DNA of 64,000 bases from Euclidia mi (Eukaryota; Arthropoda; Insecta; Lepidoptera; Erebidae): positions 54,315,183 through 54,379,182 of the forward strand of contig OX123182.2 of the NCBI GenBank assembly GCA_944739405.2. Direction: 5' to 3'. Of the stretch, positions 10,205-20,418 are shown in pieces. A model generated the notes under the pieces. That model ran no database searches, had not been told where the DNA came from, and saw only the letters and a list, made by a program, of their open reading frames with translations. The position numbers and the translations under genes were made by a program. Within the stretch, counting starts at the first letter, position 1. Each line of letters opens with the position of its first letter.

Positions 10205-10274
10205 GTCGGAACCAAATAGGTATTTATACCTTAAATAAGTTAGTTGTACGCGATTAAGACCCGCTAATTTATTT

Positions 10275-11099
10275 TGTATGATGTATACAAATCGCGAAAG
10301 TTTAAAATCGATTAAAGACTCTCAAAGCGTTACTTTCGGTAAACCAGTGAAAACCGTGTTAGTGGCGGAGAATTACTATTTCCGTGCGTTGATAGATTCC
10401 GGTAGTGACGTAAATCTAATCTCAGTGGAACTTTGCACTAAATAATTCAATGTAGAATGCAACTTTGGCGGTCTTACGTTGATAGGTCTAGGTCGTTCAG
10501 ACGTGCAGTCACTAGGAAAGATAACGACGAAGATTATAATAGATGGACAGTGTTACAGTGATGTTACATTTCATATTATTCCTAGAGACTGTATGCCTTA
10601 CGATATAATTATAGGTCATGAGTTCTTGAAGAGTGTGACAGTGTTGATGAATGAAGGAAGTGTGTCTATCTTTAGAGATGAGGGTGAGTGGTTAGCTAAC
10701 ATAAATTGCGTTTCAGGCGAATTAGAAACATTGCTCGAACATGTCCATGACCAACTAGTGAAGCGGGAAGCGTACCGATGCATAGAAGCTTATAATCCTG
10801 TTCAAGTTAAGGAGGCAACTGTGGAGTTAAAGATTGTATTGAAAGACGATATGCCAGTGGCGCAGCGGCCTAGAAGATTATCGATTGTGGAGCAGGGTAT
10901 TGTAGAAAAACAAATAGATGAATGGTTAAGAGATAACATCATAAGGGTAAGTTTTTCTGAATACTCTAGCCCATTGGTACTAATGAAGAAGAAAGATGGC
11001 ACAACCCGTGTGTGTGTGGACTATAGGCAGCTTAATGCTAAAATTGTCAAGGATGAATATCCTCTTCCAGTTATCAATGACATGATCGATAAATTATAA
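10275..11099 (+). pseudogene. Gypsy aspartic protease and start of reverse transcriptase
   Basis: The protease active-site loop ALIDSGSDVNLIS lies at about 10386-10424, and the flap-side motif YDIIIGHEFL follows near 10600. An in-frame TAA at about 10441 cuts the protease, and the open part starts at 10479. The RT begins with MPVAQRPRRLSIVE and reaches VCVDYRQLNAKIVKDEYPLPVI near 11020-11080. A TAA at 11097-11099 stands where the conserved motif DKL-Q-A-K-V-F should continue. The protein would process Gag-Pol and begin minus-strand synthesis. Three or more lesions show it is dead. Confidence 0.8.
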
Positions 11100-11121
11100 C
11101 AGGCTAAGGTCTTCAGCGTTC

Positions 11122-11517
11122 TTGACCTCAAAAATGTTTTTTTTTCATTTGAGGGTCAGCGAGGATTCTATCGGGTATACTTCATTTGGCACCCATCATG
11201 GTCAGTGGGAATTTCTACGAGCACCATTTGGGCTCTCGGTTAGTCCTAAGTACTTTATGAGATTTGTCTCCACAATTTTCAGAGATCTACTAGCCCAGAA
11301 AACTATGATGATTTTTATTGATGATATTATTATTCCAGCAGACAGTGAAATCCAGGCTTTGCAGAGGCTGAAGCAGGTTTTAGAAATAGCTGAACAGTAT
11401 GGGCTTAGAATCAATTGGAAGAAGGCTAAGCTCATACAGACTGAGATTGAGTACTTGGGTCATATCATCAAGGATGGTGAAGTACAACCAACACCAGAAA
11501 ATACAGATATAAGATAA
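11122..11517 (+). pseudogene. Gypsy reverse transcriptase palm (FIDD box)
   Basis: In a new frame after a frameshift within the T-run at about 11134-11143, the RT continues with the TSFGTHHGQWEFLRAPFGL block and then the catalytic MIFIDDIIIP near residues 67-76 (the usual Y replaced by F). The thumb entry follows (LRINWKKAKLI, EYLGHII). The frame ends at 11517 in a GATAA repeat tract. Confidence 0.85.
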
Positions 11518-11545
11518 GATAAGAATAAGATAAGATATAAGTAAG
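11503..11545 (+). repeat. GATAA microsatellite inside Gypsy pol
   Basis: A run of gataa units with minor variation interrupts the pol reading frame between the LGHII block and the KSFLGLTSYFRKYI block, replacing about ten conserved residues and shifting frame. It looks like local slippage expansion. Confidence 0.75.
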
Positions 11546-11548
11546 CAA

Positions 11549-11752
11549 TTGAAAAGTTTTCTTGGATTAACTTCTTACTTTAGGAAGTACATAGAGCATT
11601 ACGCTGTCATAGCAAGTCCACTTAATGATTTGATGAAAAAAAATGTGGACTTTGTGTTTGGTAAAGAGCAGCAAGAGGCTTTCTTTACACTTAAGAATAG
11701 GTTAGCATCTGCCCCAGTGCTCAAAATATTTCATTCTAATTTAAAAAGTTAA
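11549..11752 (+). pseudogene. Gypsy RT connection segment
   Basis: Contains KSFLGLTSYFRKYIEHYAVIASPLNDLMKK and a lysine-rich tail, the standard RT thumb/connection before RNase H. It stops at TAA (11750-11752), immediately before the RNase H start LHTDAS in the same frame, so one nonsense change separates the two. Confidence 0.8.
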
Positions 11753-12829
11753 TTGCACACAGACGCTTCAAGTATAGCCATAGCTGCTGTTTTAATGCAG
11801 TATCACCCTGATAGCGGACTTCATCCCGTTCATTATATGAGTCGTAGAACGACTGAGGTGCAACGATGATATTCAAGTTACAAATTGGAGGCTTTGGCTA
11901 TAATTGAATTCATTAAAAAGTTTCGTCATTACTTATATGGCAACCATTTCAAATTAGTAACTGATTGTAAAGCTTTTCAGCAAACTCTAATGAAGAAAAA
12001 ACTGACACCAAAAGTAGCAAGGTGGGTGCTTATGTTGAATGATTATGACTTCGAGGTTGAGCATAGAGCTGGTGCAAAGTTGAGACATGCTTATGCCCTC
12101 AGCCAGAATTCGTATGTGGCTACAATAACCACCATGCATGAACAGATGAGGCAAGCTCAGGATTGTGATGATGGTCTCAAGGCAATTAAAGAGATACTTA
12201 AGGAGAAGTCTTGTCAAGGTTACCTTATTGATGGAGACATATTGTATAAAGGATCAAACAAATTGCTTGTTGTTCCCAAAGCTATGGAGAAAGACATCAT
12301 AACAAGAATTCATGGGAAAGGTTATTTCTCTAGAAACAAAATGAAGAAAATAATTTGTCAAAATTATTACATAAAAGATTTGGATAAAATGTTAGATGAT
12401 TTTGTGGTTGCTTGCATACCATGTTTACTGGCTGCTAAGAATGCAGGAAAGCAGGAGGAATTTTCGAACCCTATAGAAAAGGAAAGTATCCCTCTAGATA
12501 CATTGCACTTGGATCATGTGGGTCCATTGACTGAAACCAAGAAGTTATACAAGTATATTCTTACTATGATTGATGCTTTTACCAAGTTTGTGTGGTTATT
12601 CCCTACAAAGAGTACATCAAGTGCCGAAACACTGAACAAGTTAAGAGTAGGTCAGCAAACATTTGGAAATACAAGGAGAATTGTGACCGATAGAGGGACT
12701 GCATTCGCAAGCAATGAATTCCAAGACTACTGTAAGAAGGAAGGTATTCAACATGTTACCATTACCACAGGCATTCTTAGAGGGAATGGACAAGTCGAGA
12801 GAGTCCATCGGATAATTATTCCCTTAATA

Positions 12830-12838
<9 letters not shown>
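11753..12838 (+). pseudogene. Gypsy RNase H and integrase, C-terminally truncated
   Basis: RNase H starts LHTDASSIAIAAVLMQ (first D), has a stop at about 11866-11868, then KLEALAI (E) and LVTDCKAFQ (D). HAYALSQ stands where HADALSR is usual. From 11885 the frame is open for 317 residues: an H2C2-like zinc region (HGKGYF...VACIPC), then integrase core residues D in HLDHVGP, D in VTDRGTAF and E in GQVERVH. The protein ends abruptly at 12838 in the (taaa) tail of the adjacent antisense LINE, so the integrase C-terminal domain is lost. The enzyme would insert the cDNA into chromatin. Confidence 0.85.
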
Positions 12839-12860
<22 letters not shown>

Positions 12861-13096
12861 ATTTATTTCAGGCAAGATACCTATAGTAAAATTAATACAT
12901 CAAATTAATTAATTACAAAATTGCCAGTATACACATTTGAACGTAATAAATCAAAATAAAATAGTAATTAAAATAATCAAAGTATGATATAATCAAAAAA
13001 AGAATTAAAAATAATATAATAATCAATGTCTGAGTGTAAAATAGGAACATAATAAAAACAGTCAATTATTCAATAAAATAAGTAATGCAATTTTAA

Positions 13097-13915
13097 TTAA
13101 TTTAGATATTTACCACCCTCTGGGGCCCCAGACACACGCACTTGTACTTGTACCCAGTGCACCAGGAGGGGGCTGTCAAGCTTGTGGCTGAGCACGTTCA
13201 GGATGGTGTTGGTGCTCCCACGGGTGCGGAACATCAGCGAAGCGATGCGGCGCCGCAGCACCGTGTGAAAGCCGTCTGTGTGCGCATGCGCAAACATTGC
13301 AGACGCACTACAGCAGCGTGGGAGCCCCACCAGCACCCTGAACGCGTTATTATATTGTATTCGGAGAGCATTGATGGCCCGCTGCGTGTAATTGACCCAC
13401 AGGTTGTAGGTGTAGAGAGTTTGGCAGAATGCTTTAAATAGAGTGATCTTTACCTCTAAACTACACCTCCCAAATCTGCGTGCCAACATGTTACAGCGGA
13501 CCGCCATTGCCCTCCTTTCCCTTTCAATATCTCTATCGTCTTTTAAATCCTCGGTGACCACATGACCGAGGTACTTAAACTCAAACACTCTTCGAAGCGG
13601 GACACCGTTAATCAGCACAGGTGCCACATCCCCCAGTTTACGACGCCTAGATTTAAATACCAGGAGCTCACTTTTCTGAGCATTGTAGAGACCGTGTACC
13701 TTCGCATACTCCTCACATATGCCTATCAGCCTTCTGAGCGCAGCCATTGATGGGCTGAGCAACACCATATCATCAGCATAACTAATTCTGTTGATGCAGT
13801 AACCATCAATCGAGCATCCTACTCCGATGTCGCTCAGCCCAACAATCAGCTCGTTCATGTACAAGTTGAAGAGCGAAGGGGACGTTAACCCCCCCTGTCT
13901 CACTCCGCACTCCAA
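13097..13915 (-). pseudogene. LINE ORF2, RT catalytic half and C-terminus
   Basis: Open for 272 residues. CGVRQGGLTSPSLFNLYMNEL gives RT motif B, and ISYADDMVLLSPS near residues 45-57 is the catalytic box. FKYLGHVV is the thumb motif. The following region, with HTDGFHTVLRRRIASLMFR, is the C-terminal extension. The upstream RT half lies in the same frame but is separated by a TAA at 13994-13996. Confidence 0.85.
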
Positions 13916-13993
13916 CCCGTACTCGTCTGAAAATTCACCAAGCCATTTGACCCGGTTAGTTTGGTGGTCATACCAATATTTAAAAATATTGAC

Positions 13994-14665
13994 TTACTCA
14001 CCAGGCACACCTGTACAATTTAATTTACGCCAAAGAATGTCATACCTAACCAGGTCAAAAGCCTTGGAGAGATCGAGAAAGGCTGCGTACACAGGCGTGC
14101 TCCTATCTGTGTAGTACTTGACAGTCTGCTTGAGAGTCATAATCGCACATTCTGTTGAAAGTCCTGGTCTGAAGCCGAACTGTGCGTCATTTAAATTTAG
14201 GTGTTCTTTAAGCTGTCTCTCAAGCAAGCCATCAAGCACCTTAGCAGTGGTTGTAGCTAATGATATCGGGCGGTAGTTGCACTTGTCGGAATTATCTCCA
14301 GTCTTATTTTTAATTATAGGCACTACCACCGTCTTCATCAACTCAACTGGCAAGTAAGAATGCCTTATGCATAGCGTGAACAACAGTCCCAAAAGCCTCG
14401 GGAGGTGTGGCCCCGCATACTGAAAGTGTTCGATGCTGAGGCCGTCATGCCCGGGCGACTTCCCTCAAGGCATGCCTTTTATTATTAGAGCAACTTGCTT
14501 TGCTGTGACTCGCTCGGGAACCGCAGACACGACGACCTCCGCATCCCTGGTCTGCTCACCACTTAGCGGAGACTTCACTTGAAAGTGACATCTAAACAAT
14601 TTAGCAATGTCTTTTGGTTTGCTGATGCCGTTGATACTTACAGGGACGCTAGGTTTTGGGTTCAA
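13994..14665 (-). pseudogene. LINE ORF2, RT fingers half
   Basis: Two open pieces in one frame (14466-14665 and 13994-14392, continuing upstream) are separated by a TGA at 14465-14467. The text around the stop (IIKGMP before it, GKSPGHDGLSIEHF after it) is the conserved start of the RT domain. Downstream motifs are VPIIKNKTGDNSDKCNYRPI and the catalytic aspartate in FLDLSKAFDLV. The frame ends at TAA 13994-13996. Confidence 0.8.
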
Positions 14666-14714
14666 CTGTTTAGTTTGTTGCCAAAATCCTTTAAAGTCTT
14701 TATTCTTATGTTTG

Positions 14715-14951
14715 CTAGCTAATTATATTCATTTTTATTAATTCTTGGTTATTCTGACAATAACGTAGTTTGCTCTTTAATTTTTTCCTAGCTTCATACA
14801 TTTCATTATAAATATTACCACTGCTAGGTCGACCATAACACACCCAGGTTAAAAACTTCTGCCTAGCCTCCCTGTGAGCGTCACGAACATACTTGTTCCA
14901 GCCGACAATGTGACGACCACGGTGCCGTCCGATACTATCCCCACGACCCAC
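14715..14951 (-). pseudogene. LINE ORF2, linker between endonuclease and RT (shifted frame)
   Basis: A 78-residue frame overlaps the endonuclease frame end. It contains HIVGWNKYVRDAHREARQKFLTW, a motif typical of the region between EN and RT in this type of LINE. The frame change lies at about 14880-14940. The frame returns downstream at about 14665-14715. Confidence 0.65.
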
Positions 14952-15880
14952 ATAGCTGCTAAGTGGTTCTTGTCCCTATTACCACACATACTATCACAAC
15001 AGTTTTGGAATTCGTGAGGGAAGCCCAATTCTCTTAGTTTATTATTACAATATTTAGTATATTTTTCTATTTGGCTCAAATCCCTGTCTTTCCATAGGAC
15101 TTTATTTATTTTGATTAGCGGTGGCATAGTTGTTTTACAAACTGTATTTAAGTTACACTGAATCTCAACTGGATAGTGATCGGACCAGAAAATGTCGTAG
15201 CATACCTTTACCGAAGAGACCGTCCTTAATGCAGCATCGGTAACAACACAGTGATCTAACCATCTGCGGCTGCCGTGCGCTTCACTCACAAAAGTATGGG
15301 TATTTGAAATCGACTTCAACATCTTTAGGTCAACACACGTCCAGTTTTGTTCATTACAAAAATTTTGAAGTTCATTGCCGAACGATTCCCCCGGATGAGC
15401 GTTAAAGTCCCCCATAATAAATACGATTTCAATATTACTACTCTCAACTATTGACGTAACTTCGCTTAAACATTGAACAAATTCTAACAGATTGTCAGAT
15501 GAATCAGTAGGCATATAGATGGAAAAAGCTAGTATTAACCGATCCGACACACACATCCTAATTGCACTTATTCGATCACTCTCACACGGAATCACAGACA
15601 CATGATTACACTTACTGTTTCTCCATAGAAGTGCTACGCCGCCATAGGGTCACCCGCGCAAAATACCGCTTGTTAGGTCAACCGCAGATTTGCCGAAGAA
15701 ACCTAACTCGTTATTTATTTTACCGAGCTCGGATATCTCGTGCGGCAACAGCCAAGTTTCTTGCAGTGCTATAATATCAGCATTTAAGCACAGCCATCTT
15801 ACACACTCCGAGGATCTTTTAAAAGACTTACAATTGAAACTGATGAATGTTAAACTCTCATTGTTGGTTGTACTACCCAT
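14849..15880 (-). pseudogene. LINE ORF2, APE endonuclease
   Basis: Starts at ATG 15878-15880, eight bases inside the end of ORF1. FISFNCKSFKRS (N) and IIALQETWLLP (E) open the domain. A TGA at 15650-15652 replaces the arginine codon of the conserved G-R-P-Y-G-G motif, a typical CGA to TGA change. Then follow IMGDFNAHPGE (D and N), RRWLDHCVVT (D) and FWSDHYPVEI (catalytic S-D-H). The domain would nick one DNA strand at the target. Apart from the stop, the active-site residues are all visible. Confidence 0.85.
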
Positions 15881-16682
15881 CTTGATTTATTTTTGCACTG
15901 GTATCAGATTTCCTACGTCTCTCTAAATCTCGTCTGCTGAAGTCCACGTACCGTCGGAAAGTTATACCATCAGGCCATAAACTGCAGTCCAAAAACAAAC
16001 TTAGTTTCTCCTTAGGAACATACATTTTATACGAGTTGTATTGTTTCTGTTGCTTGGGTTCGATCTTTTGCAACGTTATTTCAACATTTGTTTTGCTTTT
16101 AATATATGCAACTATATGATTCTCGCAGGTTTCCTTATGTACGTTATTAATAAATAGAGGGACACTGATATTTGCAGCCTTAAAACTGCCAGTGATGTCG
16201 GTGCACGTCCCTTTTCTATCTACAAATCGATTCCTATATCTTTTTCTTTGTACAACTTGCCAATCATCGTCTTTATTCTGCGTAAATAAAGCGCTCTACG
16301 GCTCGGGCGCTCGAATCAGCTGATTGTTTGTTGCACCTACACATATCGATGTATTAGTATCCGCGCTAGTTGAAGTGCCGTGAGTTTGTCTCTCGGTGAG
16401 CATCTCAGCGCACGCAACATCTGGGCTGTGTGCGACAGGGACATCGTCGCCAGACAGCGGCGCACGCGAGCGAGACAGGGCCAGTGAGCTCCGCGCTTGA
16501 GTGTGTTGATCTACCTCCTTATCGATCGCGATGGAATGATTATGATTTTTAGCCGGCTCGTGTGTTATTTGAATAATTCCTTGGGGGCCACTTTCGCAAT
16601 TTAATTCTGAGCTATCTAAGAAATGATTCTTGGTACCTCGCTTTCTGTTAATAAAATTGTCTCGTTCGAAATTATTAACCAC
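15873..16682 (-). pseudogene. LINE ORF1 with one nonsense codon
   Basis: One frame runs for about 269 codons with a single stop, TAG at 16296-16298. The N-terminal part is Ser/Thr/His-rich and low in structure. After the stop come DDDWQVVQRKRYRNRF and then an RNA-binding-like domain ending in LDCSLWPDGITFRRYVDF, a C-terminal signature (W-P-x-G-x-x-F-R-R) seen in many LINE ORF1 proteins. No zinc knuckles are visible. It would be the nucleic-acid chaperone of this LINE. Confidence 0.7.
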
Positions 16683-16690
16683 GGATGTTT

Positions 16691-17705
16691 GCTGCAGATT
16701 AATAACTTCATTTTAATCTAAATAAATGACTAAGCTAATATTAAAGGCTAAGGCAATCAATGTTTTCTTTGTGTCATGTTTATGTTATTTTCGTCTTCCT
16801 TTTGTTTCTGTAGTTTACTATTATTTAACACACCACAGAATATTCACAAAAAGTATACTCATAGTTCAGAATCGATCCCGAGCTCTGTAGATCGCAGACA
16901 CTGGCTGTGACAGTTCCGAAATGTAGCTAATTTCTTTACTGCTTGGCATAATATATTATTTACATAATGTTGTCATAGATGGCCCTAGAATCGCTGTCAT
17001 CGATGTTTGATTTATATGCGCATTTATAGCATTTCTAACCATTTGCCCTTTAGAAATCATGTAAATTTGGGCGTTTTTGAACCATCCATCAACAGTCTTG
17101 TCCATTCTAATAATTTTTGTGTTAGTAATAACGCTTTTGGCGGTAAGGTTGGATTCATACTGTACTACAATCACACCGTCGCGATAAAATACGTTCAACT
17201 GTGGTTACGTGTGAATAATGTCGCTGTGACTTCTCGCGGTTACGTTGTGATTCTGACAAAATGTGGTTGTAATTACGTTGCCGTTAGAGCTTGAGATGTT
17301 GTCGTTGAGTAACGTACTTACAGGGTCAAGCCGAAAGACAGGTCGCTGATGTGCGGAGGATCATCGCCTTGATGTAACCATGATTACGATATGGCTTTAA
17401 ACGTCGTAGGTACCACAAACTCGTTCGATATCATCATTCTCCTAGTATTATCTCAGGTGCAACCCAGGGTCTGCTTACTTGTCTAACTGGATTTGACTGA
17501 ATATTAGCTTTTCCACAGAGCGACTGCCTAGCTGATCTCCTCAACCCAAAGCGCTAGCGATATTCCATGTTTTAGACAGACGTCAGTTTATTCGGAAGTA
17601 CTGAGACCCTTTGACTGCCATAAAAAATATTTATGACAGCCACGACCGACGGCTTAACGTGTTCTCAGAGGTACGGGGCAAGCCATAATTAGCAATTCAA
17701 TACGC
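16691..17705. other. No recognised feature (LINE 5' side and beyond)
   Basis: The part to about 16930 may be the 5' UTR of the antisense LINE. An 80-residue minus-strand ORF at 16956-17198 has no recognisable motif. I see neither a continuation of the Gypsy integrase nor a host exon. Confidence 0.4.
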
Positions 17706-17805
17706 ACATAACTCCGAAAAGTTAGTGGTGCGCGCCATGGATTCGCACCCCATACTCTCCACGTGGCAGTCTGTTGGTATCTCCACTAGACTAGGTTCGA
17801 TAATG
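17706..17805 (-). repeat. tRNA-derived SINE head
   Basis: On the minus strand an A-box-like tagtctagtggagat is followed about 45 bases later by ggtgcgaatcc, a B-box-like motif. The intervening spacing fits a tRNA-derived retroposon. The acceptor ends do not pair as in a tRNA gene. Confidence 0.4.
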
Positions 17806-18520
17806 AGAGCAAAATGTGCTCTGTCTAAATTTAAGTATTCATTTTTATACAAAGTATCGTCCGCCCACGTGGTATGGTTGTGGTACGTATGAATTGATTT
17901 TAAGACCAGCTGGGCTTTACTTGTTTCCTTCACGTTTATTGCTGTACTAATATTTTAAAGGCAATATCTGCCTACCGAAGCCTGACCTTATATAAATAGA
18001 TAGTTCGAAGTTATGAGATTACCTGCCTAATAGACCTTTAAAATAAATGAATATGATGGGTCAAGCTGTTAGGCATATTAAGGTCACTTCAATACATAAA
18101 AAATTTTAAGTGTGAATGAAATATATATTTTCATGGTTTGGTATTATCTTTAACATAATAATATAGTAATTTTTTGTTACACTTTTGTTTACATAATGCT
18201 GGAAAATTGTTGAGTGAGTAGAGTTTGCAAGTATTTTCCTTTTCGTTTTTCATTGTTGCGAAAGTACACTTTGTGGCAAACATCGTGTCGTCATGTGTGT
18301 TGACTATCAATTAATTTTGTTGGCAGAAAACTAATCCGTTTCAATAATTTCGACAGTCAATTAATTATGGTTAAGTGAATGTAAATGTGAATATCACATT
18401 TTGAAAATCGCTCTTTGTAGCTAATACTAATGTCCAAAATGTAGCTTAAAATTGTTAGAAGGAGCAAGGTAAAAATATAAAAAGAGTAAACTAATAACAG
18501 GATTATAAAAGAAATTCTTT
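17806..18520. other. No recognised feature
   Basis: AT-rich, with only chance ORFs. The minus ORF at 17697-17933 overlaps the SINE head and has no motif. Confidence 0.4.
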
Positions 18521-18799
18521 GTGTCAAAATTTATAGTTAATTTCTTTCTGAGACAAATTAAACTATTTTCGTATGCTCCCCAAGTATTCTTGGCTAAGAT
18601 TCGGGTTAGGGATAGCTCTTTATGTGAATGCGGCCTAGACGAGGGTACCCTAGAACACATGTTCTTTTCTTGTCCAAAATTATCAATTCTCCTCTACGAT
18701 CTTCTTCCTAATTCTATTCCTACACCCATAAACATAGCATTTCTTTTATCTCTGGCCCACACATATCAAATTTCTGTACAAATTTATTACCCTAAATAA
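18521..18799 (+). pseudogene. LINE pol C-terminal fragment (CCHC-type knuckle)
   Basis: The 92-residue frame contains RDSSLCECGLDEGTLEHMFFSC, the Cys-Cys-His-Cys motif near the C-terminus of Jockey/I/R1-type LINE polyproteins, preceded by a basic segment like those after RNase H or the RT thumb. Nothing of the RT is left upstream, so this is a 5'-truncated LINE end. The sequence to about 18900 is probably its 3' UTR. Confidence 0.65.
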
Positions 18800-19548
18800 A
18801 ATTTAAATCTAGAAACCCTTCTCACGCAGCCTCTACCTAACCACTTCAACTACTAACCCCTAACACCCCCAAATTTGCTTACTAACGTTTGTGTTGTTTG
18901 TTTTCCAGAAAGTCAGCCTCCAAAGAGAAACCACTGCTACTCTGACCGATCGATAGGCTGTTCTTACTTAAAATATTCTTTATCTATCTGAACTCTTCTT
19001 CCACCTTGACAATGGCAAAATCATCGATAAACGATAGAGACATAATAAAAAAAAACTATTTTCAATCGTTTTGCTTCTGAATCTCAAAATTATGTTGGGT
19101 ACTTTTATGCATTCAAAAATCGACACGTACCTATTGACATTAATAGACAGTAAGACAGTAATGGAAACTAACATCAATTTTATTATATTGAGTTAGTTTG
19201 TCATTCATTTGCGAATAACAAAGCAATGCAATATAGAACCAATCACGCCGATGACATGAACGTGAGTATTTACATTCATATGCACGTGGCGTACACTGCG
19301 CTATATAATTTACTCATTACAGTAATAACAGTAATAAGGCACGCTGTCAATCAATAAAAGCTAGTAGCAGCATTGATTAATGTGCTAACATTGAGCGCAC
19401 AGCTTACCAAAAGTTATGATGTACTCGTAAAAGTGGGATTTTGTTGATGACACGATGGTGGACCACCTGAGCTCTCTGAAATGTGGACGGCATTAGCACT
19501 GAGGCGACGACATAACTTGCCTGTCTTTGTTTCGCAAAATTATTTACA
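18800..19548. other. No recognised feature
   Basis: A C-rich stretch at 18830-18870 may be the 3' UTR of the preceding LINE remnant. The rest is AT-rich without recognised content. Confidence 0.4.
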
Positions 19549-19790
19549 ACTAGCCGTTTCCCGCGATTTCACCCGCGTACTGAGGGAACTAATTCGCGTA
19601 CGCTAAAAACGCAAATATCTTACGGACCCCTATTTTTTCTATAATAAAATATAGCCTATGTTACTCGCAGATAATGTAGCTTTCTAATGGTGAAAAAAAT
19701 TTTAAAATCGGTCCAATAGTTTTTGAGTTTATCCATTACAAACAAAAATATAATTTTTTCCTCTTTATTATATTATATTATATTAGCTTT
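19549..19790 (+). repeat. RTE-like LINE/SINE 3' tail
   Basis: It opens with actagccgtttcccgcgatttcacccgcg, followed by aaaatatagcctatgttactc, then aatcggtccaatagtttttgag and a tail of attat units at 19766-19786. This succession is a common interspersed 3' end in lepidopteran genomes and is usually assigned to RTE-type LINEs or SINEs using them. It is 5'-truncated. Confidence 0.6.
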
Positions 19791-20418
19791 GCTGAAGTTT
19801 TGAATGATAACGGTTACATTGCTGTCTGAAGGTGACAAAAAGGCCTTTAATATTATAAAGAGCTGAAATATGTTGGACGCCATTAAATACTATATTTTAT
19901 ACATGTGACGTGTATCGTATATTTACTTGGCCTCCAAAATAAGTTAACGAATGAACAGGAGATTTCACATCTTTTGGCAATATAATGTCATCTTACTACT
20001 GGTTTGTATGTTGAATAATCGATTACAAGAATAGTCACCTTTGATTTGCATAAACCAAAAATATTTGCTGCAATTTTCTTGTAGGTATAAGTATATGTAT
20101 AAGTGTATGTTTTAGGGTCAACATATATTGTTACATTCTTACTTCTGCTAGCCGCACAATAGCTGCAGTATATTTCGGTTATTGGCAATTGGCTGGGAGA
20201 ATATGACCGGCTAAACACTTCGGTGCAATGTTCGGAAACGACAGTGCTGCGACTTGCCGCGGCTGTTGCATCAGATGCGATCCGCTTTGGACTTCCGTAT
20301 AAGCCTTGATCCACACCGCAGCTGATGTTACCCATATAAAAACGTTGGGACAGATACAACGTGTTTAAATTTTGTATTCAGATTATTTCGGAAATAAGAT
20401 CATTTGTGTAAAATATTG
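19791..20418. other. No recognised feature
   Basis: A 123-residue minus-strand ORF (19988-20359) contains a YTYTYTYTY run from a tat/tac microsatellite and no known domain, so I do not call it a gene. Confidence 0.35.

Larger units (their letters stand above)
8890..10270 (+). mobile_element. Penelope-like element, 5'-truncated, nested in Gypsy
   Basis: A partial Penelope-type RT is followed by a GIY-YIG endonuclease ORF and a 3' segment with gagcgaaacgtcgg, all within the interval between the Gypsy knuckles and protease. The RT lacks its N-terminal half, so the copy is 5'-truncated as is usual for these elements. Both ends are approximate, since I cannot see a clear target duplication. Confidence 0.8.
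7595..12826 (+). mobile_element. Ty3/Gypsy LTR retrotransposon, decayed and interrupted
   Basis: The order is LTR, primer-binding site, Gag with zinc knuckles, aspartic protease (DSGSD), RT, RNase H and integrase, which is the Ty3/Gypsy order. It is interrupted by a Penelope-like element (about 8890-10270) between Gag and protease. It is truncated inside the integrase at about 12826, where the tail of an antisense LINE begins. There is no right LTR in the window. Many stops and frameshifts make it non-functional. The sequence resembles Mdg3-like gypsies of insects, but I would not insist on the lineage. Confidence 0.85.
12827..16690 (-). mobile_element. APE-type LINE, antisense, decayed
   Basis: On the minus strand ORF1 (15873-16682) and ORF2 (13097-15880) overlap by 8 bases. 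The 3' end at 12827-12880 reads gcctgaaataaatttattttatttt, a tail common in lepidopteran LINEs. It abuts the truncated Gypsy integrase. ORF2 has at least three in-frame stops plus two frameshifts. The clade is unresolved: the YADDMVLL box and the GRPYGG-type endonuclease would fit several APE-LINE clades (Jockey, Proto2 or similar). Confidence 0.8.

Noticed and set aside
16956..17198. An 80-residue minus-strand ORF upstream of the antisense LINE
   Set aside because: No similarity to LINE ORF1 or any family I recognise, and length is within chance for this composition.
19988..20359. A 123-residue minus-strand gene
   Set aside because: Its only feature is a YTYTY run from a microsatellite; no motif, no splice or promoter context.
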